A stretch of DNA of 64,000 bases from Bacillus alveayuensis (lineage in GTDB: Bacteria > Bacillota > Bacilli > Bacillales > Aeribacillaceae): positions 25,130-89,129 of the forward strand of contig JAUSTR010000008.1 of NCBI GenBank assembly GCA_030812955.1, read 5' to 3'. Of this stretch, positions 24,829-33,948 are shown piece by piece. Positions within the stretch are counted from its first letter, which is position 1. Each line of letters opens with the position of its first letter. The translations under genes were made by a program, and so were the position numbers. Under the pieces are notes generated by a model. The model saw nothing but the letters and a program-made list of their open reading frames with translations, was not told the origin of the DNA and ran no database searches.

Positions 24829-26222
24829 TAAGATACTTTTTTCATTTTTAATGAATGCTCTTTTGCTTTATTGGATAAACGAAATCCAAAGAGAATGGAG
24901 AAGATAGGAGATACATATAAAAAGACTGCATAAGGGAGATAATCAATCACATCGACGCCTAGTGTTGCCGCTAAAAATGCACCACTTACACCCCAAGGAA
25001 TTAAAGGGTTAATGAGTGTCCCTGCATCCTCAACCGCTCTTGATAAATAAGGAAGAGGGATTTCGTATTTTCGATACATTTCTTTAAAGGATTGTCCTGG
25101 TATTAAAATAGATAAATATTGTTCCCCTGTTACGAGATTAACTCCGATTGATGATAAGACAGTTGATAAGATTACTTGTCCTTTTGTTTTAAGCTGCTTT
25201 TTTAATCCTTCTAATAGAGCATGGATAATTCCGGTTTTCTCAAGTAATCCTCCAAAAGCGAAGGCAATCATGATAAGGGAAATGGACCACATCATCGATT
25301 GCAGACCGCCGCGGTTGATCATGCGATCGACTTCATCCAATCCAGAAGAGATGGATGGACCGTTCTGTAATACTTGTAAAAATTGAGCAACAGAGATTCC
25401 TTGAATAAAGTAGGCAATAAATCCCGCACTTACAATCCCAGCAATTAAAGACGGTATAACCGGTTTTTTCATCAATGCGAGAGCGATAACAAGGATCGGT
25501 GATAGGATTGTAAGAAAATGAATATTTATCAAATGGCTGATTGAATCTTTAAGAGTTAAAAGGTTTGCTGTTGTTTCGGGTTGAACATCTAATTTTAAAG
25601 ATATGAACATAAAAAAAATAACTGTAATGAAAAGACTAGGCAATGTCGTATAAAGCATGTGGCGAATATGTGTAAAAATGTTGACAGTGGCAACCCCTGA
25701 TGCAAAGTTTGTCGTGTCCGACATAGGAGACATTTTATCTCCAAATGTAGCACCGCAAATAATGGCTGCTGCAGCAATTTCTAACGGGATATTCGCCATC
25801 TGAGCAACTCCCATTAAAGCAACACCGATCGTACTAACTGTTGTAAAAGTACTACCAATCAATGTAGAAATAATCATACAACAAATAATGGCGGCAATAA
25901 AAAATGATTCTGGCTGAAAAAAAGTTAACGTCCATACAGTAATGGTAGGAATTGTTCCGCTGATCATCCATGCCCCGATTAACATGCCGATGAGTGATAA
26001 AATAATGATCGGCTGGCCCCCGTTTTGAATCCCTTTAATAATTCCTTCTTCTAATTCCCTCCAGTTCATCCCTTTCCATCTAGAGAGAAGTGCTAATAAG
26101 ATAATAGAAACAAATAATGGTAGATGAGGTTCTGTTTTTAAAATAAATAGACTATAAAAAATCATGAATAAGATGAAAAACATCATCAAAAGTGCGTGAG
26201 AAAATTTCCATGTTGAATTCAT
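24828..26222 (-). CDS. nhaC: NhaC-type sodium/proton antiporter
   Basis: A 464-residue membrane protein with about eleven hydrophobic segments. The GATFGDKMSPMSDTTNFASG stretch near residue 165 is the NhaC hallmark, holding the charged residues in the membrane. LINPLIPWGVSGAF near the C-terminus is also typical. NhaC exchanges sodium for protons across the cytoplasmic membrane. AAAGGAGATG precedes the ATG. It is a single gene; some NhaC relatives exchange malate/lactate or other ions, and this cannot be decided here. Confidence 0.88.
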   Translation of the reverse strand: MNSTWKFSHALLMMFFILFMIFYSLFILKTEPHLPLFVSIILLALLSRWKGMNWRELEEGIIKGIQNGGQPIIILSLIGMLIGAWMISGTIPTITVWTLTFFQPESFFIAAIICCMIISTLIGSTFTTVSTIGVALMGVAQMANIPLEIAAAAIICGATFGDKMSPMSDTTNFASGVATVNIFTHIRHMLYTTLPSLFITVIFFMFISLKLDVQPETTANLLTLKDSISHLINIHFLTILSPILVIALALMKKPVIPSLIAGIVSAGFIAYFIQGISVAQFLQVLQNGPSISSGLDEVDRMINRGGLQSMMWSISLIMIAFAFGGLLEKTGIIHALLEGLKKQLKTKGQVILSTVLSSIGVNLVTGEQYLSILIPGQSFKEMYRKYEIPLPYLSRAVEDAGTLINPLIPWGVSGAFLAATLGVDVIDYLPYAVFLYVSPIFSILFGFRLSNKAKEHSLKMKKVS

Positions 26223-26435
26223 GCTGGCATCTCCTTTATTTTTACCGCTTTCCCACTTTTATACTTTTATGCTTTTTCGTATGAAAGTGAATGTGTAGTT
26301 TTAATATAGAAGAATATTGACATCGTGTCAAGAAAAGAATGATGGAATTTTGTGGTTGATAGCAGGTAGCTCAATTTGCCTATTATAACCGTGAACAGAC
26401 ATAATTCAGAACGTGATTCACATTTCGTTTAATTT

Positions 26436-26470
26436 CATAAAAAGAGAGGGAAGACATTTGTCCCCCTCTT
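26436..26470 (-). terminator. Intrinsic terminator of hemAT
   Basis: On the minus strand AGAGGG(G) pairs with CCCTCT around a GACAAATGTCTT loop, followed by CTTTTTATG. Confidence 0.75.
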
Positions 26471-26475
26471 ATAAA

Positions 26476-27783
26476 CTAAATATTTTTTGCCATTTCTTTT
26501 AATTGTTCTGACGTATCGGAAATGTGGCCAACGTTTTTCGTCACATCATCAATGGCTTTTACAAAAATTTCTAATTCAGTTTTTGTTTTCTCACTTTGTT
26601 CTTTATTATTGTCAATTAATTTTAAAACGCTATCAAAAAATTGGATCATTTCCCCCATTTTCTTTGAGCCTTCTCCTGTTAGTTTCGTTACATCTGTAAT
26701 TGAAGCGGAAATACTATCAATTTGGTTATGAATTTCATTAATTAAATTAGAAACACCAAGCACAGAGTTTTTTGTCTCTTCTGCTAGTTTACGAACTTCA
26801 CTAGCGACAACAGCAAATCCTTTTCCATATTCACCAGCTCGGGCTGATTCGATGGCAGCATTTAGTGCTAAAAGGTTTGTTTGTTCTGCAATTGACGTAA
26901 CGATGGATACGACATGATTAATTTTAGCTGAGGTTTGTTCTAATGAGTTCATTTTATTTGCAATGTCGTCTGTTCGTTTATTAATAAGGTTAATAAGTTC
27001 AGATTGGTGTTGTAATTCTTTTTTTCCATTATAAGCTTCCATTTCGGCAGATGCTGCTAATTCATAACGTCCAATAGCAATTTCAGCCAGTTCCTTCGTT
27101 TGGGCATTAATTTCTTCTAGGAAGTTTTTTGATTCTTCTGTTAAGGATGCTAATTGTTTGGACGTTTCTTGAATGTGATTTAAAAAGAATTCTTTTTCCT
27201 TTTCCATTTCTTTTCTAATTTTTTCATATTCATATTTGTATGCTTCTAAAACAATTTGCTGTTCAAAATTAATTAATTTCGTAATAGATTTTGCAGCAGC
27301 TAAGAATTCGTCTATGGATTGAAAGTGCTCTGAAACAATTGATAAGATGACATCTAATAAATTTTGAAAAGCAGCTATATACCATTTTTCATCAAGGCCA
27401 ATTTGGACATGGCGATGAGCAATTTGATACATTCGTTGAATATCATCATCTGTCAACGCACCATTAAACATTTTTAATATATGAGTTGTTAACAATTTTT
27501 TTTGTCTTTCGATTGAGCTATATGTATTAATCATCTCCATTAACTGTTCATTTTCTGCGATTACTTGATAAAAGAAGGTTGTAATATCATCGATTTTTTC
27601 TTTAATAAATGGCTGAAGCAAGTAAGTATTTCGAAGATCTTGTTTCGTAAATCCAATTAATTTTAATTGTTTATGATACTTTTCATTATTCACTTGTAAA
27701 ATAATTTTGCTCTCATCTATTTCCTTAGAGAAAAATGAATGATTGGTAGATGTTTTTTTCTTTATAAATAATTGAAAAGCCAT
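26476..27783 (-). CDS. hemAT: HemAT-type globin-coupled aerotaxis transducer
   Basis: A 435-residue soluble chemoreceptor. Residues about 25-190 form a sensor globin. The proximal heme ligand is His125 in [13 protein letters not shown], aligned with the Bacillus HemAT heme His. The rest is a methyl-accepting signalling domain with the hairpin tip [14 protein letters not shown] preceded by [23 protein letters not shown]. It senses oxygen and feeds CheA/CheW. The frame is open 33 bases further upstream, but the ATG at 27783 behind AAAGGGGA is the start that matches the Bacillus protein length (432). A sigma-D-like promoter lies upstream. Confidence 0.93.
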   Translation of the reverse strand: MAFQLFIKKKTSTNHSFFSKEIDESKIILQVNNEKYHKQLKLIGFTKQDLRNTYLLQPFIKEKIDDITTFFYQVIAENEQLMEMINTYSSIERQKKLLTTHILKMFNGALTDDDIQRMYQIAHRHVQIGLDEKWYIAAFQNLLDVILSIVSEHFQSIDEFLAAAKSITKLINFEQQIVLEAYKYEYEKIRKEMEKEKEFFLNHIQETSKQLASLTEESKNFLEEINAQTKELAEIAIGRYELAASAEMEAYNGKKELQHQSELINLINKRTDDIANKMNSLEQTSAKINHVVSIVTSIAEQTNLLALNAAIESARAGEYGKGFAVVASEVRKLAEETKNSVLGVSNLINEIHNQIDSISASITDVTKLTGEGSKKMGEMIQFFDSVLKLIDNNKEQSEKTKTELEIFVKAIDDVTKNVGHISDTSEQLKEMAKNI

Positions 27784-27823
27784 AATCCATTCCCCTTTAT
27801 TTAAAAATGACCACACATATTAA

Positions 27824-27850
27824 ATATCGGACGAGCACTTAAAATATTAA
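27824..27850 (-). promoter_or_regulatory. Candidate sigma-D promoter of hemAT
   Basis: On the minus strand TTAA, then 15 bases, then TCCGATAT. The sigma-D consensus is TAAA-N15-GCCGATAT, so there is one mismatch in each half. Chemotaxis genes in Bacillus are commonly sigma-D dependent. The -10 lies about 41 bases before the start codon. Confidence 0.6.
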
Positions 27851-27988
27851 CTAAATTAAATCATAAAATCCTTTTATGTCAAAACAATTTGGTGAAAAAG
27901 TTAACATTTTGTCAAAAAGTTGAAACTTAAACACGAGTCATTTCGTAAAATCATTTGAAAGAAAGAAGCAATGAGAGAAGGCGAACGT

Positions 27989-28183
27989 ATGAAAAATATT
28001 CTATTAGTCGCAGTGATTTTGACACAGCTAATCGGATATATATTTGTATTTATCCATGTATTAAAAGGTATAGTCTTTTTTATGATTTCTTTTCTTTTGT
28101 TTGTTTTCCTCATGATATTTCTAATTAGAGAAAGAATAAAGGAAAAAAAGGAGGATGAAGAAAATGATTATCGTAACTACTGA
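27989..28183 (+). CDS. Small two-helix membrane protein, unknown
   Basis: A 64-residue protein with two hydrophobic helices (about residues 3-24 and 28-47) and a highly charged C-terminal tail (RERIKEKKEDEEND). The start is ATG 27989 after AGAAGGCGA. It overlaps the following YbjQ-family gene by 20 bases, so the two are co-transcribed and may work together. I do not recognise a named family. Confidence 0.6.
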   Translation: MKNILLVAVILTQLIGYIFVFIHVLKGIVFFMISFLLFVFLMIFLIRERIKEKKEDEENDYRNY

Positions 28184-28478
28184 TTTTGTTCCTGGAAAAG
28201 AAATAAAAGAATTGAAAGGTTTTGTTCGCGGCAGTACAGTACAATCGAAGCACATTGGTAAAGATATTATGGCAGGATTAAAAACGATTGTTGGTGGCGA
28301 ATTAAAAGAATATACAGAAATGATGGAAGAAGCGAGGCAAAAAGCAATTGGTCGAATGGTTGAAGATGCCAAACAAAAAGGAGCCAATGCGATCATTTGC
28401 ATAAGGTTAGAAACATCAGCCGTCATGCAAAATGCTTCTGAAATCATCGCTTACGGCACGGCGGTTGTCGTAGAATAA
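28164..28478 (+). CDS. YbjQ/UPF0145 family protein
   Basis: A 104-residue member of the YbjQ (UPF0145) family of homopentameric small proteins, sometimes called heavy-metal-binding domain proteins. Typical stretches are VTTDFVPGKEI, VRGSTVQSKHIGKDIMAGLK, GGELKEYTEMMEEAR and GANAIICIRLETS. ATG 28164 is spaced properly from AAAGGAGG; an ATG nine bases earlier sits too close. Its function in the cell is unknown. It is coupled to the small membrane protein before it. Confidence 0.88.
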   Translation: MIIVTTDFVPGKEIKELKGFVRGSTVQSKHIGKDIMAGLKTIVGGELKEYTEMMEEARQKAIGRMVEDAKQKGANAIICIRLETSAVMQNASEIIAYGTAVVVE

Positions 28479-28481
28479 TAG

Positions 28482-28519
28482 AACCTTAGAGTACCTTTTG
28501 AGGTATCTCTAAGGTTTTT
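28482..28519 (+). terminator. Intrinsic terminator after the YbjQ-family gene
   Basis: AACCTTAGAG pairs with CTCTAAGGTT, extended by TACCTTTTGAGGTA, then TTTTTT. Confidence 0.9.
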
Positions 28520-28591
28520 TTATTGTTTAGGAAATTATAGGAAATTACAAATTTACAACTTGTGGACAACCTTGTTCATCGTTGGTTTTTT

Positions 28592-28745
28592 GTCTAGCTC
28601 CGGGCGTTAGCGGCTAGCTAACTTCCCATTTCATCTGTACGATAAGTCAACATCGACTCAACGATCGCCTGCGTTTCCTTTATCTCCTACTGAAAGGTCT
28701 TAGTTTGTACGCTGCTTTAGCGAACGCCCTGCGCTTTTGTCCTGG
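28592..28745. repeat. Degenerate intergenic repeat of the TGTCTAGCTCC type
   Basis: The segment starts GTCTAGCTCCGGGCGTTAGCG and ends AGCGAACGCCCTGCGCTTTTG, with GGGCGTT and AACGCCC as inverse ends. From memory, sequences opening with GTCTAGCTCC and ending GCGCTT are scattered through many Bacillus and Geobacillus genomes. No frame is open across it. Confidence 0.55.
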
Positions 28746-28891
28746 AAAAGAAAATGATTTCAGGAGGATCAGCAGAAAATAAAGTAAAATTTTTATCACA
28801 AAAGTTAAATTATTTTTGATTATTTAATACAAAACTGTAGTTGAGCAATTCCGATTACAATAATTACCATAAAAAACAAACAGTTTACCCC

Positions 28892-29137
28892 TTATGTCAC
28901 GTGGAGCTGTTTTTTCACAGAATCAATGGGAATATTTTGTTTCGCCGCATGGTAAATGAACTCCACGAGGCTATGTCCTTTTCTCTTACGCAGGAGATCG
29001 AGCACATCCGAAAAATTGCCGTTGGATTCGAACATACTGTACACATAAGCAAGTTGTACAATAATCCAATACCGTTTCATTACTTGACGTTCGCGAACAC
29101 GGTATCCATCAAGCTTCAGGGGGGAGATGAAGTCCAA
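28892..29137 (-). pseudogene. Transposase remnant (C-terminal part)
   Basis: The minus-strand frame gives 81 residues with KLDGYRVRERQVMKRYWIIVQLAYVYS and a short tail. A basic residue-rich run followed by RYW-I-V-LAY is typical of the C-terminus of DDE transposases of the IS4/IS701 type. There is no catalytic core upstream: the preceding sequence is a tandem repeat. No terminal inverted repeats were identified. Family assignment is uncertain. Confidence 0.5.
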
Positions 29138-29179
29138 AAAGAAGCAAATGTAGATGATGAATGTCCGTCATGAGGCTTT

Positions 29180-29373
29180 TGAAGGACAAAAATAAGATAG
29201 AAAGCATAAGAAGTGTCCTTCATTGGATTAATGAAGGACAAAAATAAGATAGAAAGCATAAGAAGTGTCCTTCATTGGATTAATGAAGGACAAAAATAAG
29301 ATAGAAAGCATAAGAAAGGTCCTTCATAGGACTAATAAAGGACATAAATATGATAGGAAACAAGAGAAATGAC
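29180..29373. repeat. 52-bp tandem repeat, three good copies and one degenerate
   Basis: Units start at TGAAGGACA 29180, 29232 and 29284, each 52 bp apart; a weaker unit starts at 29336. The first two units are nearly identical. Each unit contains AATGAAGGACA and TGTCCTTCATT as inverse arms, so single units and neighbouring units can all form hairpins. It lies inside what seems to be a broken transposase gene. Spacer-free and in one orientation, so not CRISPR. Confidence 0.9.
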
Positions 29374-29590
29374 CAAACGTTGTGAAAAACTTGTGGATTC
29401 CTTGATGAGGTGCTAATCAATTCATGAGACATGAACCTCCTTGTAGGTAGTTGGTAGCACATCTATTCTAACCAAGGAGTTGGGTTCCTGTCTCCTTTTT
29501 TGTTTGGATGTAAATATATGTAGGGAATTTGCCCATCTACATTACAAAATAATTTTTGCATAGGAAGAAATAATTAACACAAATAATAAA

Positions 29591-29619
29591 TTGACAATAG
29601 TACGTTTATTTTATATGAT
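29591..29619 (+). promoter_or_regulatory. Sigma-A promoter of tcyABC
   Basis: TTGACA (29591-29596), 17-base spacer, TATGAT (29614-29619), about 42 bases before the tcyA start. No S-box or T-box was seen in the short leader. Confidence 0.88.
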
Positions 29620-29661
29620 TCATAGGTGTATATATCCAATAAGAATACTGGGGGTTTAAAT

Positions 29662-30480
29662 ATGAAAAAAATATTTTTAACAATATTTGTTATTACTAGT
29701 ATAATTTTTAGTTTAGCTGCATGTGGTACAGCAAATGAAAATAGCCAAGAAGAAAAGCTAGAAACAGCTGAAGGGGAAAATTTATATGACAAAATTAAGG
29801 AAGAAGGGGGCATTCGAGTTGGAACGGAAGGCACATACCCACCATTTACATTCCATGATGAAAATGGAGAATTAACGGGTTATGATGTTGAAGTGGCAAA
29901 AGAAGTAGCAAAACGATTAGGACTCGAAGTAGAGTTTAAAGAAACGCAATGGGATGCAATGTTTGCTGGTTTAAATTCTAAGCGCTTTGATATGATTGCG
30001 AACCAAGTGGGTATTAAGCCAGAACGTGTTGAAAAATATGATTTCTCGATCCCATACACTGTTTCAACAGCAGTAGTAGTTGTTCAGAAAGATAACAATG
30101 ACATTCAATCATTTGAAGACTTAAATGGTAAAAAAGCGGCACAATCTTTAACAAGTAACTATGGTGAATTAGCTAAAGCTAATGGAGCAGAACTTGTAGG
30201 CGTTGAAGGATTTAACCAAGCCATTGAATTAATTACATCAAATCGTGTCGATGCGACCATTAATGATAAATTATCTGTTTTAGACTACATGAAACAAAAA
30301 CCAGATGCGCCTATTAAAATAGTCGCAGAAAGTGACGATGCAGCTGAAAGTGCATTTATGTTTAGAAAAGGAAATGAAGAGCTTGTCGAAGCGGTTAATG
30401 AAGTGCTGGAAGAAATGAAACAAGACGGCACATTAGCAAAACTTTCAGAGAAATGGTTTGGTGAAGATGTATCTGAATAA
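29662..30480 (+). CDS. tcyA: Cystine ABC transporter substrate-binding lipoprotein
   Basis: A 272-residue solute-binding protein with a lipoprotein signal ending LAAC, so Cys21 is lipidated. The mature part has [58 protein letters not shown] and a C-terminal EKWFGED. These closely match Bacillus TcyA (YckK), from memory. The frame is open further upstream, but ATG 29662 after GGGGGTTT is required for the signal peptide. It is the first gene of the tcyA-tcyB-tcyC operon. Confidence 0.9.
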   Translation: MKKIFLTIFVITSIIFSLAACGTANENSQEEKLETAEGENLYDKIKEEGGIRVGTEGTYPPFTFHDENGELTGYDVEVAKEVAKRLGLEVEFKETQWDAMFAGLNSKRFDMIANQVGIKPERVEKYDFSIPYTVSTAVVVVQKDNNDIQSFEDLNGKKAAQSLTSNYGELAKANGAELVGVEGFNQAIELITSNRVDATINDKLSVLDYMKQKPDAPIKIVAESDDAAESAFMFRKGNEELVEAVNEVLEEMKQDGTLAKLSEKWFGEDVSE

Positions 30481-31168
30481 TATTATAATCGACCCTGAGC
30501 GATTGGAGCGTTTAATAGAAATAGCACAAAGCTCACTTCTCCCTATGCTGAAGGGAGCTTTGTATTATACTTTGCCCTTAACATTAATCACTTTTACACT
30601 TGGACTTGTTTTAGCGGTCTTCACAGCACTAGCCAGAATCTCAACGATTAAACCATTACAATGGATAGCAAGATTTTATGTTTCTGTAATTCGTGGTACC
30701 CCATTACTCGTTCAGCTCTTTATTATCTTTTATGGGTTGCCAACAATTGGAATTACCATTAATCCGTTCCCATCAGCTATCATTGGTTTTTCTTTAAATG
30801 TAGGAGCTTATGCATCCGAAATTATTCGTGCAGCGATTTTATCCATTCCAAAAGCACAATGGGAAGCAGGATATACATTAGGGATGACGTACTCTCAAAC
30901 GTTAAAACGAATCATTCTCCCACAAGCTGCACGCGTTTCGATACCACCTTTATCCAATACCTTTATCAGTCTCGTGAAAGATACTTCTCTAGCATCTTTA
31001 ATTTTAGTAACAGAGATGTTTCGAAAAGCACAAGAAATCGCTTCAACAACGTATGAATTTTTGCTTCTTTATTCTGAGGCAGCTTTATTGTATTGGATTA
31101 TTTGTTTCCTATTATCCATTGTCCAACAAAACATTGAAGGCAGATTGGACCGGTATGTTGCAAAGTAA
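30467..31168 (+). CDS. tcyB: Cystine ABC transporter permease
   Basis: A 233-residue polar amino acid-type permease (HisMQ family) with five hydrophobic segments. The cytoplasmic EAA loop is [32 protein letters not shown] is the other family motif. ATG 30467 lies inside the tcyA end, overlapping it by 14 bases; GTG at 30461 is an alternative. It forms a homodimeric channel with TcyC. Confidence 0.9.
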   Translation: MYLNNIIIDPERLERLIEIAQSSLLPMLKGALYYTLPLTLITFTLGLVLAVFTALARISTIKPLQWIARFYVSVIRGTPLLVQLFIIFYGLPTIGITINPFPSAIIGFSLNVGAYASEIIRAAILSIPKAQWEAGYTLGMTYSQTLKRIILPQAARVSIPPLSNTFISLVKDTSLASLILVTEMFRKAQEIASTTYEFLLLYSEAALLYWIICFLLSIVQQNIEGRLDRYVAK

Positions 31169-31185
31169 GGTTTCCATCACATAAT

Positions 31186-31221
31186 ACCTTTTTTAGTCGA
31201 GTGACTTCGCCGAAAAAAGGT
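31186..31221 (+). other. Stem-loop in the tcyB-tcyC gap
   Basis: ACCTTTTTT (31186-31194) pairs with AAAAAAGGT (31213-31221) around an 18-base loop. It lies in the 88-base gap between the permease and ATPase genes and may be an mRNA processing or stability site. Confidence 0.45.
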
Positions 31222-31256
31222 GAAGATTTACTGGATAATGTTAAAGGAGTTTTATC

Positions 31257-31994
31257 ATGATTACAATCCAAAATTTATACAAACGATTTGATCATTTGGA
31301 GGTTTTAAAGGGGATCGATTTACACATTGAAAAAGGAAAAGTTGTTGTTGTTATCGGACCTTCTGGATCTGGTAAAACAACTCTTTTGCGCTGTTTAAAC
31401 GTACTAGAAAAGCCGACAAGTGGAACAATTCGGTTAGACGATCAGGACATTGATTTTTCAAAACCAGTTACGAAAAAAGAAATTGCTCAATTTAGACGTA
31501 AGTCCGGTATGGTGTTTCAATACTATAACTTATTCCCTCATAAAACCGCATTAGAAAACATTACAGAAGGTCCGATTATTGTGAAAAAAGAGTCAAAAGA
31601 ACGAGCAATCGAAAAGGCAGAACAGCTTCTTGAAAAGGTCGGACTTCTTGATAAAAAGGATTATTATCCTTTCCAGCTTTCTGGAGGTCAACAACAACGA
31701 GTAGGTATTGCAAGAGCATTGGCGATGGAGCCAAAAGTGATGTTATTTGATGAGCCTACTTCCGCCTTAGATCCTGAGCTAGTTGGTGAAGTGCTAAAGG
31801 TTATGAAAGATTTAGCAAAAGAAGGTATGACAATGGTTGTGGTTACCCACGAAATGCGCTTTGCAAATGAAGTGGCTGATGAAGTGATATTCATGGATCA
31901 AGGTGTCATTGTTGAAAGAGGCGCACCAAAAGATATTTTTGAACAACCAAGAGAAGAACGAACAAAGAGGTTTTTGCAGTTGATACAAGAGTAG
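31257..31994 (+). CDS. tcyC: Cystine ABC transporter ATP-binding protein
   Basis: A 245-residue ATPase. Walker A is GPSGSGKTT near residue 34, the Q-loop is [12 protein letters not shown], the signature LSGGQQQR, Walker [11 protein letters not shown], and the switch His is in [16 protein letters not shown] precedes the ATG. It is the last gene of the operon. Its stop codon lies inside the first of two near-identical hairpins that flank an inserted element. Confidence 0.92.
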   Translation: MITIQNLYKRFDHLEVLKGIDLHIEKGKVVVVIGPSGSGKTTLLRCLNVLEKPTSGTIRLDDQDIDFSKPVTKKEIAQFRRKSGMVFQYYNLFPHKTALENITEGPIIVKKESKERAIEKAEQLLEKVGLLDKKDYYPFQLSGGQQQRVGIARALAMEPKVMLFDEPTSALDPELVGEVLKVMKDLAKEGMTMVVVTHEMRFANEVADEVIFMDQGVIVERGAPKDIFEQPREERTKRFLQLIQE

Positions 31995-32192
31995 GTAAAT
32001 TCACCTGCTCTCAGACTGTTGACAAACGCTTGCATTCTTTGTTACGTCGCCCGCATCGCACTTCATTACCGTATTTGGTAACTCCGCTCCTCATCGAGCT
32101 CGTACCTCGAGACATGTGTTTTCATTCAGTCTGAAAACTCGTTTTATATAAACTTTGTTTACAAACTGAGAGTAGGTAATTTCACCTACTCT
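31988..32192. repeat. 157-bp element between duplicated terminator hairpins
   Basis: AGAGTAGGT-aaattc-ACCTGCTCT (31988-32011) and AGAGTAGGT-aatttc-ACCTACTCT (32169-32192) are near-identical hairpins. Only the right one is followed by a T run, making it the working tcyC terminator. The 157 bases between them begin CAGACTGTTGACAAACG and end GTTTACAAACTG, an imperfect inverted pair, and contain a TTACC-GTATTT-GGTAA hairpin. This looks like an insertion with duplication of the terminator. Confidence 0.7.
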
Positions 32193-32349
32193 TTTTGTTG
32201 ATTTAAGAACAGAAAAGTGTTGGAGATAAAATTCCCTCTATCCAAAAATTACCCTAAATATATTGGCAAGTATACTAAAAACTATGTTTAGATTGACAAA
32301 AAGGTAGTGTCAAAAGAAATATGAAAACTCTTCGAATATTGAAGGCTTG

Positions 32350-32441
32350 ACATTGAGCCTCCACGAGCATGATTCTTTACGCAAAGACGCAGCTAATCCT
32401 TGTTGCGTAAGGCTTTATAGCCTATCATACTCGTCACTCAA
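32350..32441 (+). other. Long imperfect stem-loop upstream of the glycosyltransferase gene
   Basis: The left arm, holding CATTGAG, ACGAG, ATGAT and TTACGCAA, pairs with the right arm, holding TTGCGTAA, ATCAT, CTCGT and CTCAATG. After it come GAATTCCTCTTCTGAGGGGGG and a run of T. The open frame through here has no ribosome site and looks like a chance frame. It could be a leader RNA, a small RNA, or another dispersed palindrome; I know no riboswitch with this sequence. Confidence 0.55.
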
Positions 32442-32590
32442 TGTAAAGCCTCGGTGGGAAAATGCAGTCAGAATTCCTCTTCTGAGGGGGGGAGAACGCT
32501 TTTTGCCCACAAATGTACTAATATCAAGGGTTAAGCAGGTTTTTATTAAAAAACTTTTGACAATACGGACAAAAAGATGGAGGGGCGATA

Positions 32591-33685
32591 ATGAAACGTG
32601 TGTTATTAATGCCATTTCTTCATATCCCAACAGGTCATCATCATGTGGCAGATACTATTATAAATGAGCTTCAAGATTTTCCTTGCCAGACAAAAAAAAT
32701 AGATATTTTTTCCTATCGTTCGAATGTTTTAGAATCGATTTCTACATTTATTTATTTAAAATGGATTCAGTCTTTTCCCAAAAGCTATAGCTTTGTTTAT
32801 CGACGAATGGCTTGTCGAAAAACAGAAAACCGCAAGAACTATAAATTATATGAAATGTTTTATCTTCAAGCGATGAAAGATATCATTGAACATCACGCCC
32901 CCCACATTGTTTTTTGCACTCATGCTTTACCATCTTACATGTTAAACAAAATGAAACATCAATATCCTTCAATGAAAATTGTTAACGTCTATACAGATTA
33001 TTTTGTCAATGAGATTTGGGGGATTCACAAGATCGATTTTCATTTAGCTCCTTGTATGGAGGTAAAAAAGGATCTTATTTCTTTAGGTGTTCAAGAAGAA
33101 AAAATATATGTAACAGGCATTCCGATTCATCGTACGTATTTTCATAAAAGTGTTTCTTCTCCTTCTTTTTATCATAGAGTGCTCATAATGGGGGGGACAC
33201 TAGGTGTTGGAAATATAAAAAAATTCATTCAACATCTAAAACCAAAAGGAAGAATAAAATATTTTGTTTTATGCGGCCGTAATCAAGCGTTATATAAATA
33301 TATACATAATCTACACAATCCTTATATCACACCACTTCCATTTATTCGTGAAAAGTCCGCTATGAATGATCTTTATACCTCTGTTTCAGCAGTTATTACA
33401 AAACCTGGTGGGGTAACGATATCGGAGTGTATAGAAAAACGAGTTCCTATTTTTGTTTTTGACACCTTACCTGGGCAAGAAGAGATAAACTTCCAAAAAT
33501 TAAAAAAGGAAGGGATCGTTGTACCACTGACAAATTGGAATATGATTGATGTTGAAAATGAATTATTAAAATTTTTAAATAATGAAATGGTTCTCAAACA
33601 ATATCAAGAAAAGCTTAACGAATTCCAATCAAGTCGTTCACACAATCTCAAGGATTTTTTAGATATGGTGATGAATGGTTGCTGA
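32591..33685 (+). CDS. MGDG-synthase/UgtP-type glycosyltransferase
   Basis: A 364-residue GT28-type glycosyltransferase. The N-terminus (LLMPFLHIPTGHHHVADTI) matches the GxGHxxAA-type acceptor loop of diacylglycerol glucosyltransferases. The C-terminal nucleotide-sugar domain has GGTLGVGNI, VITKPGGVTISECIEKRVPIFVFD and PGQEEIN. It therefore probably transfers a sugar to a lipid or lipid-like acceptor at the membrane. Bacillus YkoN and UgtP are relatives, and which one is closer cannot be told by eye. ATG 32591 follows GGAGGGG. No partner gene adjoins it. Confidence 0.82.
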   Translation: MKRVLLMPFLHIPTGHHHVADTIINELQDFPCQTKKIDIFSYRSNVLESISTFIYLKWIQSFPKSYSFVYRRMACRKTENRKNYKLYEMFYLQAMKDIIEHHAPHIVFCTHALPSYMLNKMKHQYPSMKIVNVYTDYFVNEIWGIHKIDFHLAPCMEVKKDLISLGVQEEKIYVTGIPIHRTYFHKSVSSPSFYHRVLIMGGTLGVGNIKKFIQHLKPKGRIKYFVLCGRNQALYKYIHNLHNPYITPLPFIREKSAMNDLYTSVSAVITKPGGVTISECIEKRVPIFVFDTLPGQEEINFQKLKKEGIVVPLTNWNMIDVENELLKFLNNEMVLKQYQEKLNEFQSSRSHNLKDFLDMVMNGC

Positions 33686-33847
33686 AGAAAGGAACTTTTT
33701 ATAATATTGTCCCTTTTTGTCCTATAGGGTCATTTGCGAAATAATTACATTCACAACATAAGAGTCATTTATTTTAGCCTTATTTTAAATTTTTTAAAAA
33801 AAGCATAAAAAGATAAAAACATAGAAGAAAATGACAATTACAAATAA

Positions 33848-33874
33848 AACCGGGCAGAGGATGCTCGGTTTTTT
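33848..33874 (+). terminator. Intrinsic terminator
   Basis: AACCGGGCA pairs with TGCTCGGTT (one mismatch) and is followed by TTTT. It is 160 bases after the glycosyltransferase gene and 70 before the next gene. Confidence 0.75.
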
Positions 33875-33948
33875 CATTCATTTGTTCTTTTTAAACAGGG
33901 AGGTCAATACATTTTCAATTGAGAAAACGAACGAGAGGATTGATAAAT

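Noticed and set aside
28841..29173. Plus-strand 110-residue frame opposite the transposase remnant
   Set aside because: The minus-strand frame has transposase-like motifs, while the plus one has no start signal or recognisable features and is its shadow.
29180..29373. CRISPR-like repeat array
   Set aside because: The 52-bp units follow each other without spacers and no cas genes are near, so it is a plain tandem repeat.
32347..32667. Open frame ahead of the glycosyltransferase
   Set aside because: It runs through a long inverted repeat and into the glycosyltransferase gene in another frame, with no ribosome site.
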